Source: Sphingobium arseniciresistens (GTDB taxonomy: Bacteria; Pseudomonadota; Alphaproteobacteria; Sphingomonadales; Sphingomonadaceae). Taken from it: DNA of 64,000 nucleotides. The translations under genes and the position numbers were made by a program. Under the pieces are notes generated by a model, which was given only the letters and a program-made list of their open reading frames with translations, was not told the DNA's origin and did not search any database. The stretch spans positions 32,984 through 96,983 of the forward strand of contig JARFNK010000020.1 in the NCBI GenBank assembly GCA_029167225.1, written 5' to 3'. Below, piece after piece: positions 25,393 through 34,487 of the stretch (within the stretch, counting starts at the first letter, position 1; the number at the start of each line of letters is the position of its first letter).

Positions 25393-26922
25393 GGTCACGT
25401 CCGCGAAAAGCCCGAAGACGGGCATATCCCCGGCCGAGGTGCAGATATTGCCCATGGGCTGCACATTGGCCGCCGGCAGATGGAGCGCCATGGCGAGTGC
25501 CGCGCTTTCACTGACCGCGATGGCTCCGGCCAGACCGGCAGAAGCGATAAACCCCACCCGCTCCGCCTGGATATGCTGCTCGCTCGTCGAGGGAACGGCG
25601 CGGTAGTCGATACCCAGCCGCACACCGGGTTGCTTCGTCATGATCGCGGAGGCCGTGGCGGCGCAGTCCATCAGCGTCTCAAAGCCGAAAATAGCGCTGT
25701 TATCCTGCATCCCGAGCCATCGACCGGAACTTTCCTCCCCCATTCCATCCGACACTGCCTCGGGAACCGCGAGCAAGGCCAGCGGCTGCGTGGGAGGAGG
25801 CAGGGCGGAGCGCGCGTCGTTGCTCCTGCTGACCGGTACGCGTACCGTCTCGAACACCAGCCCATCCCAGATCGCATCACTGGAGGATGTTTCGGTTTCG
25901 CCCTCGCACGGGATGCGCAGGGCACAGGGGAAAGACTGGAGACGCCGGCTTTCCTGAATGGCAAGGCCCATCGCCGCTTCCCGGGCAACGACGACCGATG
26001 CTTCACTGAGCGGATGCCAGTCGTCAAGAATGAGCACCGACGCGGCTTGATCCATCAGGTCATGAAATTGCGTGACCCAGGCGTCACCGAAAGGCTGCAC
26101 CGACAGCTCGCAAAACAACTCCGCCGGGCACGGCAGGACGACATGGAGCTGCCCGCCCACCTGAACGGCAGCCTGCGCAATCAGGATGTCCGCTCCTGCA
26201 GCCAGCGCGCCGATCGCATAGCTTGGACCGATCGCCCGAACCTGCGCGTCAATCACTGAGCCCGCCGCAGCATCGTCGATCGCGATCCCCATGATGCCTT
26301 CGAAATGCATGCAGGGCGGTGGACGATAGGCGGCCAGCCAATCCTTGGAACAGCCCTTTTCCTGAAGAACCAGCCCGAATTGCCGCAGCGTCGAAGCATG
26401 ATCTTCCCACGCTTCTGGTTGGCAGCGAATAGCGACGCCGAGCGCGGCTTCCGCTTCGGTGATCCGGTCGAGCAGCAGCAATGCTTCCGCACGGGTCGCA
26501 TGCAGCCAATAGTCCGTTTCCGGCGCATAATCGCCGCTGTCGAGAAGCGCCAATGTCTCTGTCGCGAGACTTCGCGACTGCTCCTCCCGCCCGGCGAGGA
26601 AGGCAAGGGTCGCGGCATTGATGAGCGGATAGGTCGCACGCGAGAGTTCCGATGCGCGCGTATAGGCGGCAATGGCCTCGTTCAGCAGCTTTTCCCTGGC
26701 AGCGCCCGTCTCCTGCGCCGCACGATCCTTCAGCAGACGGCCATGGACGGTCAGGATGTCCGGGTCTTCCGACCCGGACAGAAAGCCCCCGCCATCGAAC
26801 AGAGCCCAGGCGCGTTCCAGAGCACCAGCCCGCGCCAGACGTGTAATGTTATTCAACTGTGCTCTCGTCATCTTGGCACTCTGTTCGACATATCGACGCG
26901 TCACTCCAGAGAAATCAGCCAT
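25369..26922 (-). CDS. TPR protein with weak class III cyclase-like C-terminus, TIR-operon partner
   Basis: A 517-aa cytoplasmic protein starting MADFSGVTRRYVEQSAKMTR; its start lies 8 nt inside the end of the preceding gene. Residues about 15-190 are helical TPR-like repeats (AIAAYTRASELSRATYPLIN, ALLLLDRITEAEAALGVAIR), similar to the 'TRAFs-binding' repeat proteins found beside bacterial TIR genes. The middle (about 200-330) is alpha/beta. The last 100 residues (GFETLMDCAATASAIM, VRLGIDYRAVPS, GAIAVSESAALAMALHLP) resemble a degenerate nucleotide-cyclase fold, but metal-binding aspartates are not evident. Possible role: sensor or scaffold for TIR signalling. Confidence 0.7.
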   Translation of the reverse strand: MADFSGVTRRYVEQSAKMTRAQLNNITRLARAGALERAWALFDGGGFLSGSEDPDILTVHGRLLKDRAAQETGAAREKLLNEAIAAYTRASELSRATYPLINAATLAFLAGREEQSRSLATETLALLDSGDYAPETDYWLHATRAEALLLLDRITEAEAALGVAIRCQPEAWEDHASTLRQFGLVLQEKGCSKDWLAAYRPPPCMHFEGIMGIAIDDAAAGSVIDAQVRAIGPSYAIGALAAGADILIAQAAVQVGGQLHVVLPCPAELFCELSVQPFGDAWVTQFHDLMDQAASVLILDDWHPLSEASVVVAREAAMGLAIQESRRLQSFPCALRIPCEGETETSSSDAIWDGLVFETVRVPVSRSNDARSALPPPTQPLALLAVPEAVSDGMGEESSGRWLGMQDNSAIFGFETLMDCAATASAIMTKQPGVRLGIDYRAVPSTSEQHIQAERVGFIASAGLAGAIAVSESAALAMALHLPAANVQPMGNICTSAGDMPVFGLFADVTSGDQFSQ

Positions 26923-27511
26923 CCGGCCCGGAATTCGTACCGTCCGGGTCGATCGCGAGCACGACTCCGCCCTTGACGCCATGTGCATAGGCCGCGCTGA
27001 TATAAATGTTAAAGATGAATCCCTGCGTTTCGCCTTCCTTCAGCGGCGCGCCGGTTATGCCATTGCGCAGGTAATTGCGGCAACGCAGTGCGGGCAGGTC
27101 GCATACCACGACCTTTTCCAGGCCATAGAAGCTCTTGTTGGGGACGACCGGCGCGGGCGGCGGGGGCAAGGACGAGTTTTCCTTCTTTTCCAAAAACCAG
27201 ATGGGGTCGGTGTCGGCGCCGTCGTGGAAGGAATAACCAGGAGAATCGAGGACAATGGTGAAGTAGCTCTTATATTTCGCGAAGGTGATACCCTCGAAGC
27301 CATAGCCCTGAAATTCAGGATACTGCTCCGGGTTGTCGGACTGAGCCAGCTTGAACAGCGCTTCTTCCGTCTGCTTCAGGCCCAGCTTCTCGATGCAGGA
27401 AAACCAGCGGCTGACGTTCCAGACGCCGTCCTTCACGCCGACATAGAGAAGGGTCACATAGTTGAATGCCGCATCCGGCCCGATTGTTTGAATGCTGTCT
27501 CCAAAGGGCAT
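26915..27511 (-). CDS. 198-aa protein of unknown family in the TIR operon
   Basis: Soluble 198-aa protein beginning MPFGDSIQTIGPDAAFNYVT. It has no signal peptide or membrane segment. Notable features are aromatic-rich stretches (KYKSYFTIVLDSPGYSFHDG), a proline hinge SLPPPPAPVVP near residue 115, and a C-terminal FIFNIYISAAYAHGVKGGVV ending in an Asp/Gly-rich tail (IDPDGTNSGPDG). I recognise no family. It lies 22 nt after the TIR gene and its 3' end overlaps the TPR gene, so the three are co-translated. Confidence 0.75.
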   Translation of the reverse strand: MPFGDSIQTIGPDAAFNYVTLLYVGVKDGVWNVSRWFSCIEKLGLKQTEEALFKLAQSDNPEQYPEFQGYGFEGITFAKYKSYFTIVLDSPGYSFHDGADTDPIWFLEKKENSSLPPPPAPVVPNKSFYGLEKVVVCDLPALRCRNYLRNGITGAPLKEGETQGFIFNIYISAAYAHGVKGGVVLAIDPDGTNSGPDG

Positions 27512-27533
27512 TAAATTCTCCTTAGAAAGATCG

Positions 27534-29228
27534 TCAGTTCAGATGAGCGATTGCGTCCAACCGTCGGATGGTTTCAGCCTGGAACCCCGGTTCTGCCGCG
27601 GATGTCGAACCTGCCTCTATCATCAGGCCGCGCGCCAGGCCGGAAAGCCTGACAACTTCGGCCTTGTGCCGTAGCTTGGCGGCCACTTCGGCCGCATCCA
27701 CGACGACGCGCAGATTTTGTTCGAACCAGCGCTTATTGGCGGGATCCCGCCGTCGCAGCTGGGCAGCCTGTCCCTCCGCCGTCTTGAGCAAATCGGCAGC
27801 GACCGTGAAATCCTCGACTTCATATGCAATTCTCGCCAAGGCCCTGGTCGCTACCAACCTATCATAGGCGAGATCTCCGTTATCCGGATCTTCTTTGCTC
27901 AAAGGTTCAAGTAATTTCAGTTGCATGAGCCGATGCCAGCGCGCGGCTCCATAATTGTGCAGGTCAAATTGCACATCGGAAATGCGGGCGTGACGTTCCG
28001 CAACTTCCATGCGGATATTGAGTGAAGCAGGATCGACAGCCTGTGCTCGCTGGAACCAGTAGAGCGATCGCTCATAATCCTTTAGCGCGTCAGCATATTT
28101 CGCCTGAAATTTGCGTTTGACCGATCCCATGTTGCTGAGCGCATAACCCACCTCCACAAAGCTGCGGGCCTTGTGCGGCTGGATCTTGATCAGTTGGAGC
28201 GCCCAGTAGAGATAGCCCTGATAGTGTTTCAGCGCATCTTCGGGCCGCTCCACGAGTTGGTCGACATAGCCGATCCAGAATTCGCTCTGCGAGTGGACGA
28301 AGATCCGCTCGGCATCTTCTGGATCGATGTCCAGCAGGGTCGCCGTCGTGCGATGCGCTTCCCTGAACTTGCTGAGCGCACCCGACAGATCGCCCCGTGC
28401 AATGTCATCCTCGCCCATGGCGTGCAGGATGCGCGCGCGTCGTTCCAGGCTGGGCACCGGCAGTCGCTCCAGGTCGCCCTGCGCACGGTAGTAATTCATG
28501 GCCTGCATGTTCGCCGCGGCGAGGGCATCGAGCCGCCCCACGCTGCGCAGCCTTTGTCGCAAATCGGTCAGCATGAATTCAACCAGTCCTTCAGCTTCAG
28601 AGCGTTGCTTCTCAGCTTCCCGCTGCGCTTGCCAGGCAAATACAGATAGCGTCAGGAGGCATAGCATGATGACCAGAGAGGCCACCGTGATAGCGGTCAC
28701 GCGGCGTATCCGCCGCTGCGCATCGCGCTGTACCAGCCGGTCGAGACCCACGCCGGTCAGCCCGGCAACCAGCTTCAACACGCCAAGCCGGGGACCATCC
28801 CCCTTGGCCCGCAAGTCGGCCGCCAGCGGCTCTCGCCCATCCTTCAGGGCGGCCGGAAACGCATCTTCCGGTTCACCCTCGACCAGCGCCGCCAGCACCG
28901 GCCGGTCGGGATGGAGTTGACGGAAGAGACGGATTTCCTTGTCGACCCATGAGGACGCTGCGGCAGAGGGCGAACATAGCACGATCAGCGCCTGCGACCG
29001 GGAAATCCCTGCCCTCACTGCCTCGGAAAGGTCGGCCGCCGCAGGCAGTTCATCCTGGTCACGAAAAATCGGCCCCAGCTTTCGGGAGCCTTGACCGTCG
29101 CTCAACCCTTTGGGCAGCCGATAGCCTTCCAGCTTGCGATGCAAGCGGCGCGCCTTGCCGACATCCTTGTGATTATAGCTGAGGAAGGCAGCATAGGGCG
29201 CCTCCGATTGCCTGTCGTCCGCCGTCAC
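27534..29228 (-). CDS. Membrane-anchored TIR domain protein with TPR C-terminus
   Basis: A 564-aa protein. Residues 10-150 form a TIR domain: AFLSYNHKD strand A, FRDQDELPAAADLSEAV loop, and SPSAAASSWVDKEI, where E98 matches the catalytic glutamate of NAD-cleaving TIRs (WVHKEI in SARM1). A single transmembrane helix spans about 178-200 (TAITVASLVIMLCLLTLSVF). It is followed by a coiled stretch and the motif EFMLTDLRQRLRSVGRLDAL, common in bacterial signalling TPR proteins, then TPR-like helices to the end. TIR should face the cytoplasm if the N-terminus is inside. First gene of a three-gene operon; likely conflict or stress signalling, function unproven. Confidence 0.88.
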   Translation of the reverse strand: MTADDRQSEAPYAAFLSYNHKDVGKARRLHRKLEGYRLPKGLSDGQGSRKLGPIFRDQDELPAAADLSEAVRAGISRSQALIVLCSPSAAASSWVDKEIRLFRQLHPDRPVLAALVEGEPEDAFPAALKDGREPLAADLRAKGDGPRLGVLKLVAGLTGVGLDRLVQRDAQRRIRRVTAITVASLVIMLCLLTLSVFAWQAQREAEKQRSEAEGLVEFMLTDLRQRLRSVGRLDALAAANMQAMNYYRAQGDLERLPVPSLERRARILHAMGEDDIARGDLSGALSKFREAHRTTATLLDIDPEDAERIFVHSQSEFWIGYVDQLVERPEDALKHYQGYLYWALQLIKIQPHKARSFVEVGYALSNMGSVKRKFQAKYADALKDYERSLYWFQRAQAVDPASLNIRMEVAERHARISDVQFDLHNYGAARWHRLMQLKLLEPLSKEDPDNGDLAYDRLVATRALARIAYEVEDFTVAADLLKTAEGQAAQLRRRDPANKRWFEQNLRVVVDAAEVAAKLRHKAEVVRLSGLARGLMIEAGSTSAAEPGFQAETIRRLDAIAHLN

Positions 29229-29485
29229 CCCAAAACTGCTCCCCGCGTCCCCAGCCCTTTCCTTAGCAAGCCAGCGCGCCTCCGCCTATCCGGGACTGCG
29301 GATCGGCAAACAGTTGGCATCCAGAAAGCCCGTCAATCACCGACGCATGTCTGTATCATACAATGCGATCCCGCATTCATGCCCTAGAGTGCGGCCAAAC
29401 AAGACTGGCGTCGCACTTCGTCTTGCATGTCGGGTTCCGGCAATTTCACCGGAAGCCTGGCTGCATAACCGACCTGAGGGAAGGG
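29229..29485. promoter_or_regulatory. Divergent promoter region, TIR operon and amidase-like gene
   Basis: About 260 bases between the TIR gene (minus) and the short plus-strand frame at 29486. It must contain both promoters. No strong inverted repeat is seen. Confidence 0.4.
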
Positions 29486-29617
29486 ATGACCGTGACACCG
29501 GATTGGGCCGCAAATCCCGACATGTTCGTACGCAGTGCCGGAGCATTCTGCGTGATCACCGGCTTTCCGGACGCCCCTCATCACCCCCACCATCACGAGA
29601 GAGGTAAAACAGCATGA
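29486..29617 (+). CDS. Possible 43-aa coupled small protein
   Basis: ATG at 29486 directly after GAGGGAAGG, a strong ribosome site, and a stop overlapping the start of the next gene (ATGA at 29614-29617). The product begins MTVTPDWAANPDMFVRSAGA and ends in a His-rich stretch. The overlap is what a translationally coupled leader would show, but no family is recognised. Confidence 0.4.
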   Translation: MTVTPDWAANPDMFVRSAGAFCVITGFPDAPHHPHHHERGKTA

Positions 29618-30315
29618 CAATCCGTGAGATACAGCAGGCCCTGGCGAATGCGGGATTTGTGACCGGGCCGGTCGACGGCATCTGGGGACGCCAGACGCAG
29701 GCTGCGGTACGCGCCTTCCAGAGCAAGCATGGGCTCAACGCCGACGGCATCATCGGCCCACAGACGCTGGCCGCGCTCTTCCCCACGGCATCCGCTCCAA
29801 CCAGCGGACTTGATGACCCGCAACTGGTCTGGTTTCAGGAAGCCCGGCGGTTGCTGGGGACGCGCGAAAAGCCGGGCGTCGGCAACAACCCCACGATCCT
29901 GGATTGGGCGGACGATCAGGGTATCCAGTATAAGAGCGACGACATTCCCTGGTGCGGCCTGTTTGTCGGCCATTGCATTGCCGCGACCCTGAGCAACGAA
30001 CCAACGCCTTCCGGCCTGCTGCGGGCACGGGCATGGGAACGGTTCGGCATCGCCAGCCCTGCGACGCCCGGCACGGTTCTGGTTTTCTGGCGCAAATCCA
30101 TCGGCAGCGGCCTCGGCCATGTCGGCTTCTATGCCGGGGAGGACGATTCAGCCTATCGCGTGCTCGGCGGCAATCAGTCGGACAGCGTTTCGCTCGCATG
30201 GATCGCCAAGGATCGGCTGGTCGCGGCCCGCTGGCCAGCCACCGTCCCCCCTCACCCACCCAAGCCCGTAAAGCTCTCCAGCCGCACGGAAGGCCTGTCG
30301 TGGAATGAAGCCTGA
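29614..30315 (+). CDS. Leaderless peptidoglycan-binding / CHAP-like amidase protein
   Basis: A 233-aa protein. Residues 1-57 are a PG_binding_1 domain (IREIQQALANAGFVTGPVDG, TQAAVRAFQSKHGLNADGII). Residues about 70-210 match the TIGR02594/NlpC-P60-CHAP-like family, with catalytic C114 (DIPWCGLFVGHC), H169 (GLGHVGFYAG) and a polar residue in VLGGNQSDSVS. There is no signal peptide, like endolysins and some toxins. A RBS GAGAGG precedes the ATG. No holin is nearby, and no phage genes. It is divergent from the TIR operon. Confidence 0.85.
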   Translation: MTIREIQQALANAGFVTGPVDGIWGRQTQAAVRAFQSKHGLNADGIIGPQTLAALFPTASAPTSGLDDPQLVWFQEARRLLGTREKPGVGNNPTILDWADDQGIQYKSDDIPWCGLFVGHCIAATLSNEPTPSGLLRARAWERFGIASPATPGTVLVFWRKSIGSGLGHVGFYAGEDDSAYRVLGGNQSDSVSLAWIAKDRLVAARWPATVPPHPPKPVKLSSRTEGLSWNEA

Positions 30316-30695
30316 AAGGGATGCTCCGGCGGAGCGGGGCCAACACAGGCCCCGCTCCGACGAGCGATCGCCGCGCATCAAAACATGGCGAGGCGAGGCT
30401 GGGGAGAGGTTGAACCCGCCCCACAGCCACATCGATGGCTGGAGCGGTATTCGCGACCAGCATGGGTGCTGGCTGAATCAAAGGCAAGAGAGCTGACCTG
30501 CCCTGCGAATGTCAGCCGGGGCCACGCACAATTGCGCGATGCCATATGCGCCCGTCGAAACCGTACACGGGATTATATTCTACCTTTGACTGGCTCTCAT
30601 CCAGCGGCTAGGTAAATTGGGCAGCCCATTTCAAAAGGAAGCGACTGCAGGCAACGGGAGCCGCCGGATGCCGTAGGAGAAGGAGTAGAACCACG
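30316..30695 (+). promoter_or_regulatory. Intergenic region before the quinoprotein gene
   Basis: About 380 bases with no convincing gene. The last 40 bases hold the ribosome site GGAGAAGGAG for the quinoprotein. Nothing else recognisable. Confidence 0.4.
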
Positions 30696-32549
30696 ATGCG
30701 ACTGTTGTTCCCTTTGGGTTTGGCGGTTTTGCTCCCGGTAGCAGCGGCAATGGCGGACGGCCCCGCCTCCCCTCCTCAAAGCGCCAGTGCGCTGAGCGCC
30801 CGCGGCGCTCAAGTCTTCCAGACACGGTGCGCCATGTGCCACGAAAATCCCGTAGGGCGCACGCCCAGCCGGGCCTTCTTGCGCCAGACCCGCTCTCCCG
30901 AGTTCATCTTGAGTGCCCTGACGACAGGTGTGATGCGCGAGAATGCGGAGGGGTTGAGCCTTGATGACAAACGCGCCGTCGCAACCTATCTGATCGGTTT
31001 CCCGCCGGGAAGTTCCGCCTCGATCAACCCGGATGCCAACCGTTGCAAACTCCGCCCGGCGTCACTCACCCTCGATGGCCCGGCGTGGAATGGCTGGTCC
31101 GGCTCGGGAGTGACGAACGCACGATTTCAGCAAGATCCGGGATTTTCCGTCAAGGATCTGCCGCGTCTGAAGCTTAAATGGGCCTTCGCCTACCCCGGCG
31201 GCGTTGCAAACGAACCCACGGTCGTCGGCGACCACCTGTTTGTTTCCAGCATGACCGGCATCATGTTCGCACTTAACGCCAAGACCGGCTGCACCCAATG
31301 GTCGGTCAATTTGGGCGTGCCCGCGCGCGCGATGGCCTCGGTCGGCAAGCTTCCCTCGGGCAAGCCGGTCCTGTACACAACCGACTGGCATGGCAATGTC
31401 TATGCCCTCGACACCGATACGGGCGCGCAGATATGGAAAACGACGGTCGAGGATCATCGGGCCGTGCGCCTGACCGGATCGCCAACACTGTACCAGGGTC
31501 GGCTCTACGTGCCGGTCTCGTCCGGCGAAGAGGCCATCGCGCCCGACCCGCACTATCCCTGCTGCAGTTTTCGCGGCAGCCTGGTGGCGCTGGATGCGGC
31601 CAGCGGCAAAATTCTCTGGAAGACCTATACAATCGATGAAGCGCCCCGCCCACTGGAAGACGGGCACCGTTATGGACCATCGGGCGCAGCCGTCTGGATG
31701 GCGCCGACGGTCGATGCAAAACGCAAGGTTGTTTATATCGGGACCGGCGACGACTACAGCAATCCGGTGACGAAATCATCCGACGCGATCATCGCCATCG
31801 ACATGGACACGGGGGCGAAACGCTGGACCACCCAGATCATCGCCGGCGATACCTTCCAACTGGGCTGTGATGGAAAAGACCGCCATGTCAATTGTCCCAC
31901 CGGCGAGGTCGGGTCAGACTATGATTTCGGCTCCTCGGTCATCATCGCAAAGGCCAAGGATGGCAGTGACGTACTCGTGGCGACATCCAAGAGTTCGACA
32001 GTGTCCGGCCTGGATCCTGACACAGGCAAGGTCCTCTGGGAAAAGAGGCTGGGACGCGGAGGCGAACTGGGCGGCATCGAATGGGGGGCATCGACCGACG
32101 GCCATGTCATCTACGCACCCGTAGGAGACACCAGCAGGGATCCGTCGGCGATAGAGATCGCCAGAGGGTTTCCGGCCAAGCCTGGCGTACATGCCATCTC
32201 CGCCGATGGCCAGGTGCTCTGGTACGCACCGGCACCCCAGAAGCCGGTCTGCTCATGGGAGGGTTCATGCCGCAACGCCTTCACTGGCGCATCCGCCCTG
32301 ATACCCGGAGCGGTCTTCGCAGGCTCCTGGGACGGCCATGAACGTGCCTTCTCCACCGCCGACGGCAAGATATTGTGGGACTTCGACACCGGCCGGACAT
32401 TCGACGCGGTGAACGGCGCGCAGGCGTCCGGCGGCACGATCGACCATGGGGCCCAGGTGATTGCAGGCGGCATGCTCTATGTAAATTCCGGCGGACGGCA
32501 GGGGCATCCCGGCAACGCCCTGCTCGCATTTTCGATCGACGGTAAATAG
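30696..32549 (+). CDS. Cytochrome c-fused PQQ dehydrogenase, polyvinyl-alcohol-dehydrogenase-like
   Basis: A 617-aa periplasmic protein with a signal peptide (LFPLGLAVLLPVAAAMADG). An N-terminal cytochrome c domain has the heme motif CAMCH near residue 47. From about 130 to the end is a PQQ-type beta-propeller: ALNAKTGCTQWSVNL, ALDTDTGAQIWKTTV, ALDAASGKILWKTYT, GLDPDTGKVLWEKRL. An adjacent-Cys pair (YPCCSF) is present. The cytochrome-propeller order matches polyvinyl-alcohol dehydrogenase (cytochrome). It oxidises an alcohol and passes electrons to the respiratory chain. The real substrate is unknown; in this locus it may feed the CoA pathway. Confidence 0.85.
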   Translation: MRLLFPLGLAVLLPVAAAMADGPASPPQSASALSARGAQVFQTRCAMCHENPVGRTPSRAFLRQTRSPEFILSALTTGVMRENAEGLSLDDKRAVATYLIGFPPGSSASINPDANRCKLRPASLTLDGPAWNGWSGSGVTNARFQQDPGFSVKDLPRLKLKWAFAYPGGVANEPTVVGDHLFVSSMTGIMFALNAKTGCTQWSVNLGVPARAMASVGKLPSGKPVLYTTDWHGNVYALDTDTGAQIWKTTVEDHRAVRLTGSPTLYQGRLYVPVSSGEEAIAPDPHYPCCSFRGSLVALDAASGKILWKTYTIDEAPRPLEDGHRYGPSGAAVWMAPTVDAKRKVVYIGTGDDYSNPVTKSSDAIIAIDMDTGAKRWTTQIIAGDTFQLGCDGKDRHVNCPTGEVGSDYDFGSSVIIAKAKDGSDVLVATSKSSTVSGLDPDTGKVLWEKRLGRGGELGGIEWGASTDGHVIYAPVGDTSRDPSAIEIARGFPAKPGVHAISADGQVLWYAPAPQKPVCSWEGSCRNAFTGASALIPGAVFAGSWDGHERAFSTADGKILWDFDTGRTFDAVNGAQASGGTIDHGAQVIAGGMLYVNSGGRQGHPGNALLAFSIDGK

Positions 32550-32616
32550 CGAACGCCCGCAAAGACGGTACCGGTCGACCTAAAAAAATGAATGTCGGAT
32601 ACGGGGATGCCAGCCC

Positions 32617-34083
32617 ATGAATGTCACGCCCAGCCGGACCGACTGTCCGCCCGATCTCGCGATCGATCTTGCGCACTTTGCCTCCGGGCTTGATCCGACG
32701 ATATGCGATCCAGCGGTTGTCGATGCGGCCAAGGCCAACATCTTCGACACGCTGGCGTGCGCGCTGGCGGGCTCGTCGGCGAAGGCCGTGCCAGAGATCG
32801 TCGGACTGGTGCGAGACTGGGCCGGAGCACCCCAGGCAGACCTGATGGTGCTTGGCGGACGCTATCCGGCGCACCATGTCGCCTGGGCAAACAGCGTGAT
32901 GTGCCATGCGCGCGACTATGACGACACCCATGACGCGGCGATCCTGCATGCCGGGGTGTCGGTTGTCCCGGCGGCGCTCGCAGCCTGTCAGTTGCGTGGC
33001 GACGCCAGTGGCGCCGACATGATTGCAGGCGTAATCGCCGGGCTGGAAGTGATGTGCCGGCTCGGCACGGCGACCAAGCTCGACCTCATCGAAAGCGGCT
33101 TCATCTATTCATCGCTGATGGGCTATTTCGGCGCGACGGCCGCAGCTGGCCGTGCCCTTGCCCTCAGCAAGGCCGAGATGGCCCAGGCATTCGGCATCGT
33201 CTATTCGTCGGCGGCGGGCAATCATCAGGTCACCCGCGACGCCTCGCTGATGAAGCGGACCCAGCCCGGACTGGCCGCGCAGGCCGCGATCGTGGCGATA
33301 CAACTGGCGCGCAAGGGTATTCGCGGCGCGCAGAACGTGTTCGAAGGGGCGGACGGTTTCTTCCGGGTTTATCTCCGTGGCGAGGTCGATGGAGCGATGG
33401 TGCGCGCCGGACTGGGCGAACACTACGAAATGCTCAACCTCAGCTACAAACCCTATCCCTGTTGCCGCGACACCCATTCAGCGATCGACGCCATCCTGGC
33501 GCTGCGGGCAACACATGGCCGCGACCCGGCCGAAATCGACTTCATCAGTGTGGGAACCACAGCGGGCGGCTATCAGATGGTCTGCGTCCCCGAAGCAATT
33601 CGCCTGGCGCCTAAAACCATCGTCGAGGCACAGTTCAGCATTCCCTATACCGTTGCAGCGGCGTGGATCGACGGCCGTGTGGGGATTGGCCATTTTTCCG
33701 ACGAAGGCATGGGGCGGGAGGACATCCTCGCGCTCAGCGCCCGTGTACGGCCCTATATCGACGAGGAAATCGAGCGCGACTGGAGCCGGTTCGTCCCGCC
33801 CGCGAAGGTCACGATCCATTTCAGGGACGGATCTTTCGCGCACGGCCGGGTCGATTACGCCAAGGGCCATCCTGCAAACCCGATGACCCAGGCGGAATTC
33901 ATCGCGAAGGCGAGCGATTGCCTGACCTTTGCTGCCGAGGCCATGCCGCAGGACACGATTAGCACGCTCTTTGAGGCAATCGATGGCCTTGAACAGGCGC
34001 AAGCCGTCGATGCCGTGATTGCGGCGATGACCGGGACGCCCTGCCCTCCCGGTCCGGGTCGGCGCCTCCCGGCAACGGCATGA
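32617..34083 (+). CDS. MmgE/PrpD family protein 1
   Basis: A 488-aa protein with family motifs NIFDTLACALAG, then HARDYDDTHDAAILHAGVSV, GNHQVTRDASLMKRTQPGLA and LSYKPYPCCRDTHSAID. MmgE/PrpD enzymes dehydrate 2-methylcitrate or isomerise related tricarboxylates and iminosuccinate-type substrates; many have other, unknown substrates. It is closely similar in motif sequence to protein 3 at 49093. It starts 67 nt after the quinoprotein stop. The actual reaction cannot be read from the sequence. Confidence 0.85.
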   Translation: MNVTPSRTDCPPDLAIDLAHFASGLDPTICDPAVVDAAKANIFDTLACALAGSSAKAVPEIVGLVRDWAGAPQADLMVLGGRYPAHHVAWANSVMCHARDYDDTHDAAILHAGVSVVPAALAACQLRGDASGADMIAGVIAGLEVMCRLGTATKLDLIESGFIYSSLMGYFGATAAAGRALALSKAEMAQAFGIVYSSAAGNHQVTRDASLMKRTQPGLAAQAAIVAIQLARKGIRGAQNVFEGADGFFRVYLRGEVDGAMVRAGLGEHYEMLNLSYKPYPCCRDTHSAIDAILALRATHGRDPAEIDFISVGTTAGGYQMVCVPEAIRLAPKTIVEAQFSIPYTVAAAWIDGRVGIGHFSDEGMGREDILALSARVRPYIDEEIERDWSRFVPPAKVTIHFRDGSFAHGRVDYAKGHPANPMTQAEFIAKASDCLTFAAEAMPQDTISTLFEAIDGLEQAQAVDAVIAAMTGTPCPPGPGRRLPATA

Positions 34084-34487
34084 CTTAGCCTGGCTCTTTT
34101 GAACTCAGCATTTGCCGGACGACGAACGCGCATCTTCCCTCGCCGAAGACGCAGCCTGGCGGATCGCCATGCAGTTCAGATCGCAATGACGATAGGCCCC
34201 AAAGAACGTTCGTCCCAGCGATATCATCGGTCATGACTGACGCAGATCGGAAGGCACCACGCCCATAGGAGTGCTGGCAACGAGGGAGGCATCGCGTAAC
34301 GGCCTCCCGGATTCTCGCGGCAAAACGCATCGGCATCCCCGTCTAATGGGCGCCCTTTTACGCCCCTGTCCGCAGCCAGCGGCGCCGTACGGCACGCTTG
34401 CTTGCCAAAATGCCTGAAATCCAGCCGTCAGGGCCAGAAATCACGCTGGCGCGGCGACGCGGATTTTCGTAGGAAGACCAGTCGTGT
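34084..34487 (+). promoter_or_regulatory. Intergenic region before the GntR regulator
   Basis: About 400 bases. Short open frames on both strands lack ribosome sites and family signals. AGGAAG about 12 nt before the GTG at 34488 is the only clear element. No copy of the AAAAGGTCNGACCT motif was found here, so autoregulation by that motif is not supported. Confidence 0.4.

Noticed and set aside
34085-34336. 83-codon minus-strand frame before the GntR gene
   Set aside because: No ribosome site, no family features and no conserved neighbour relation.
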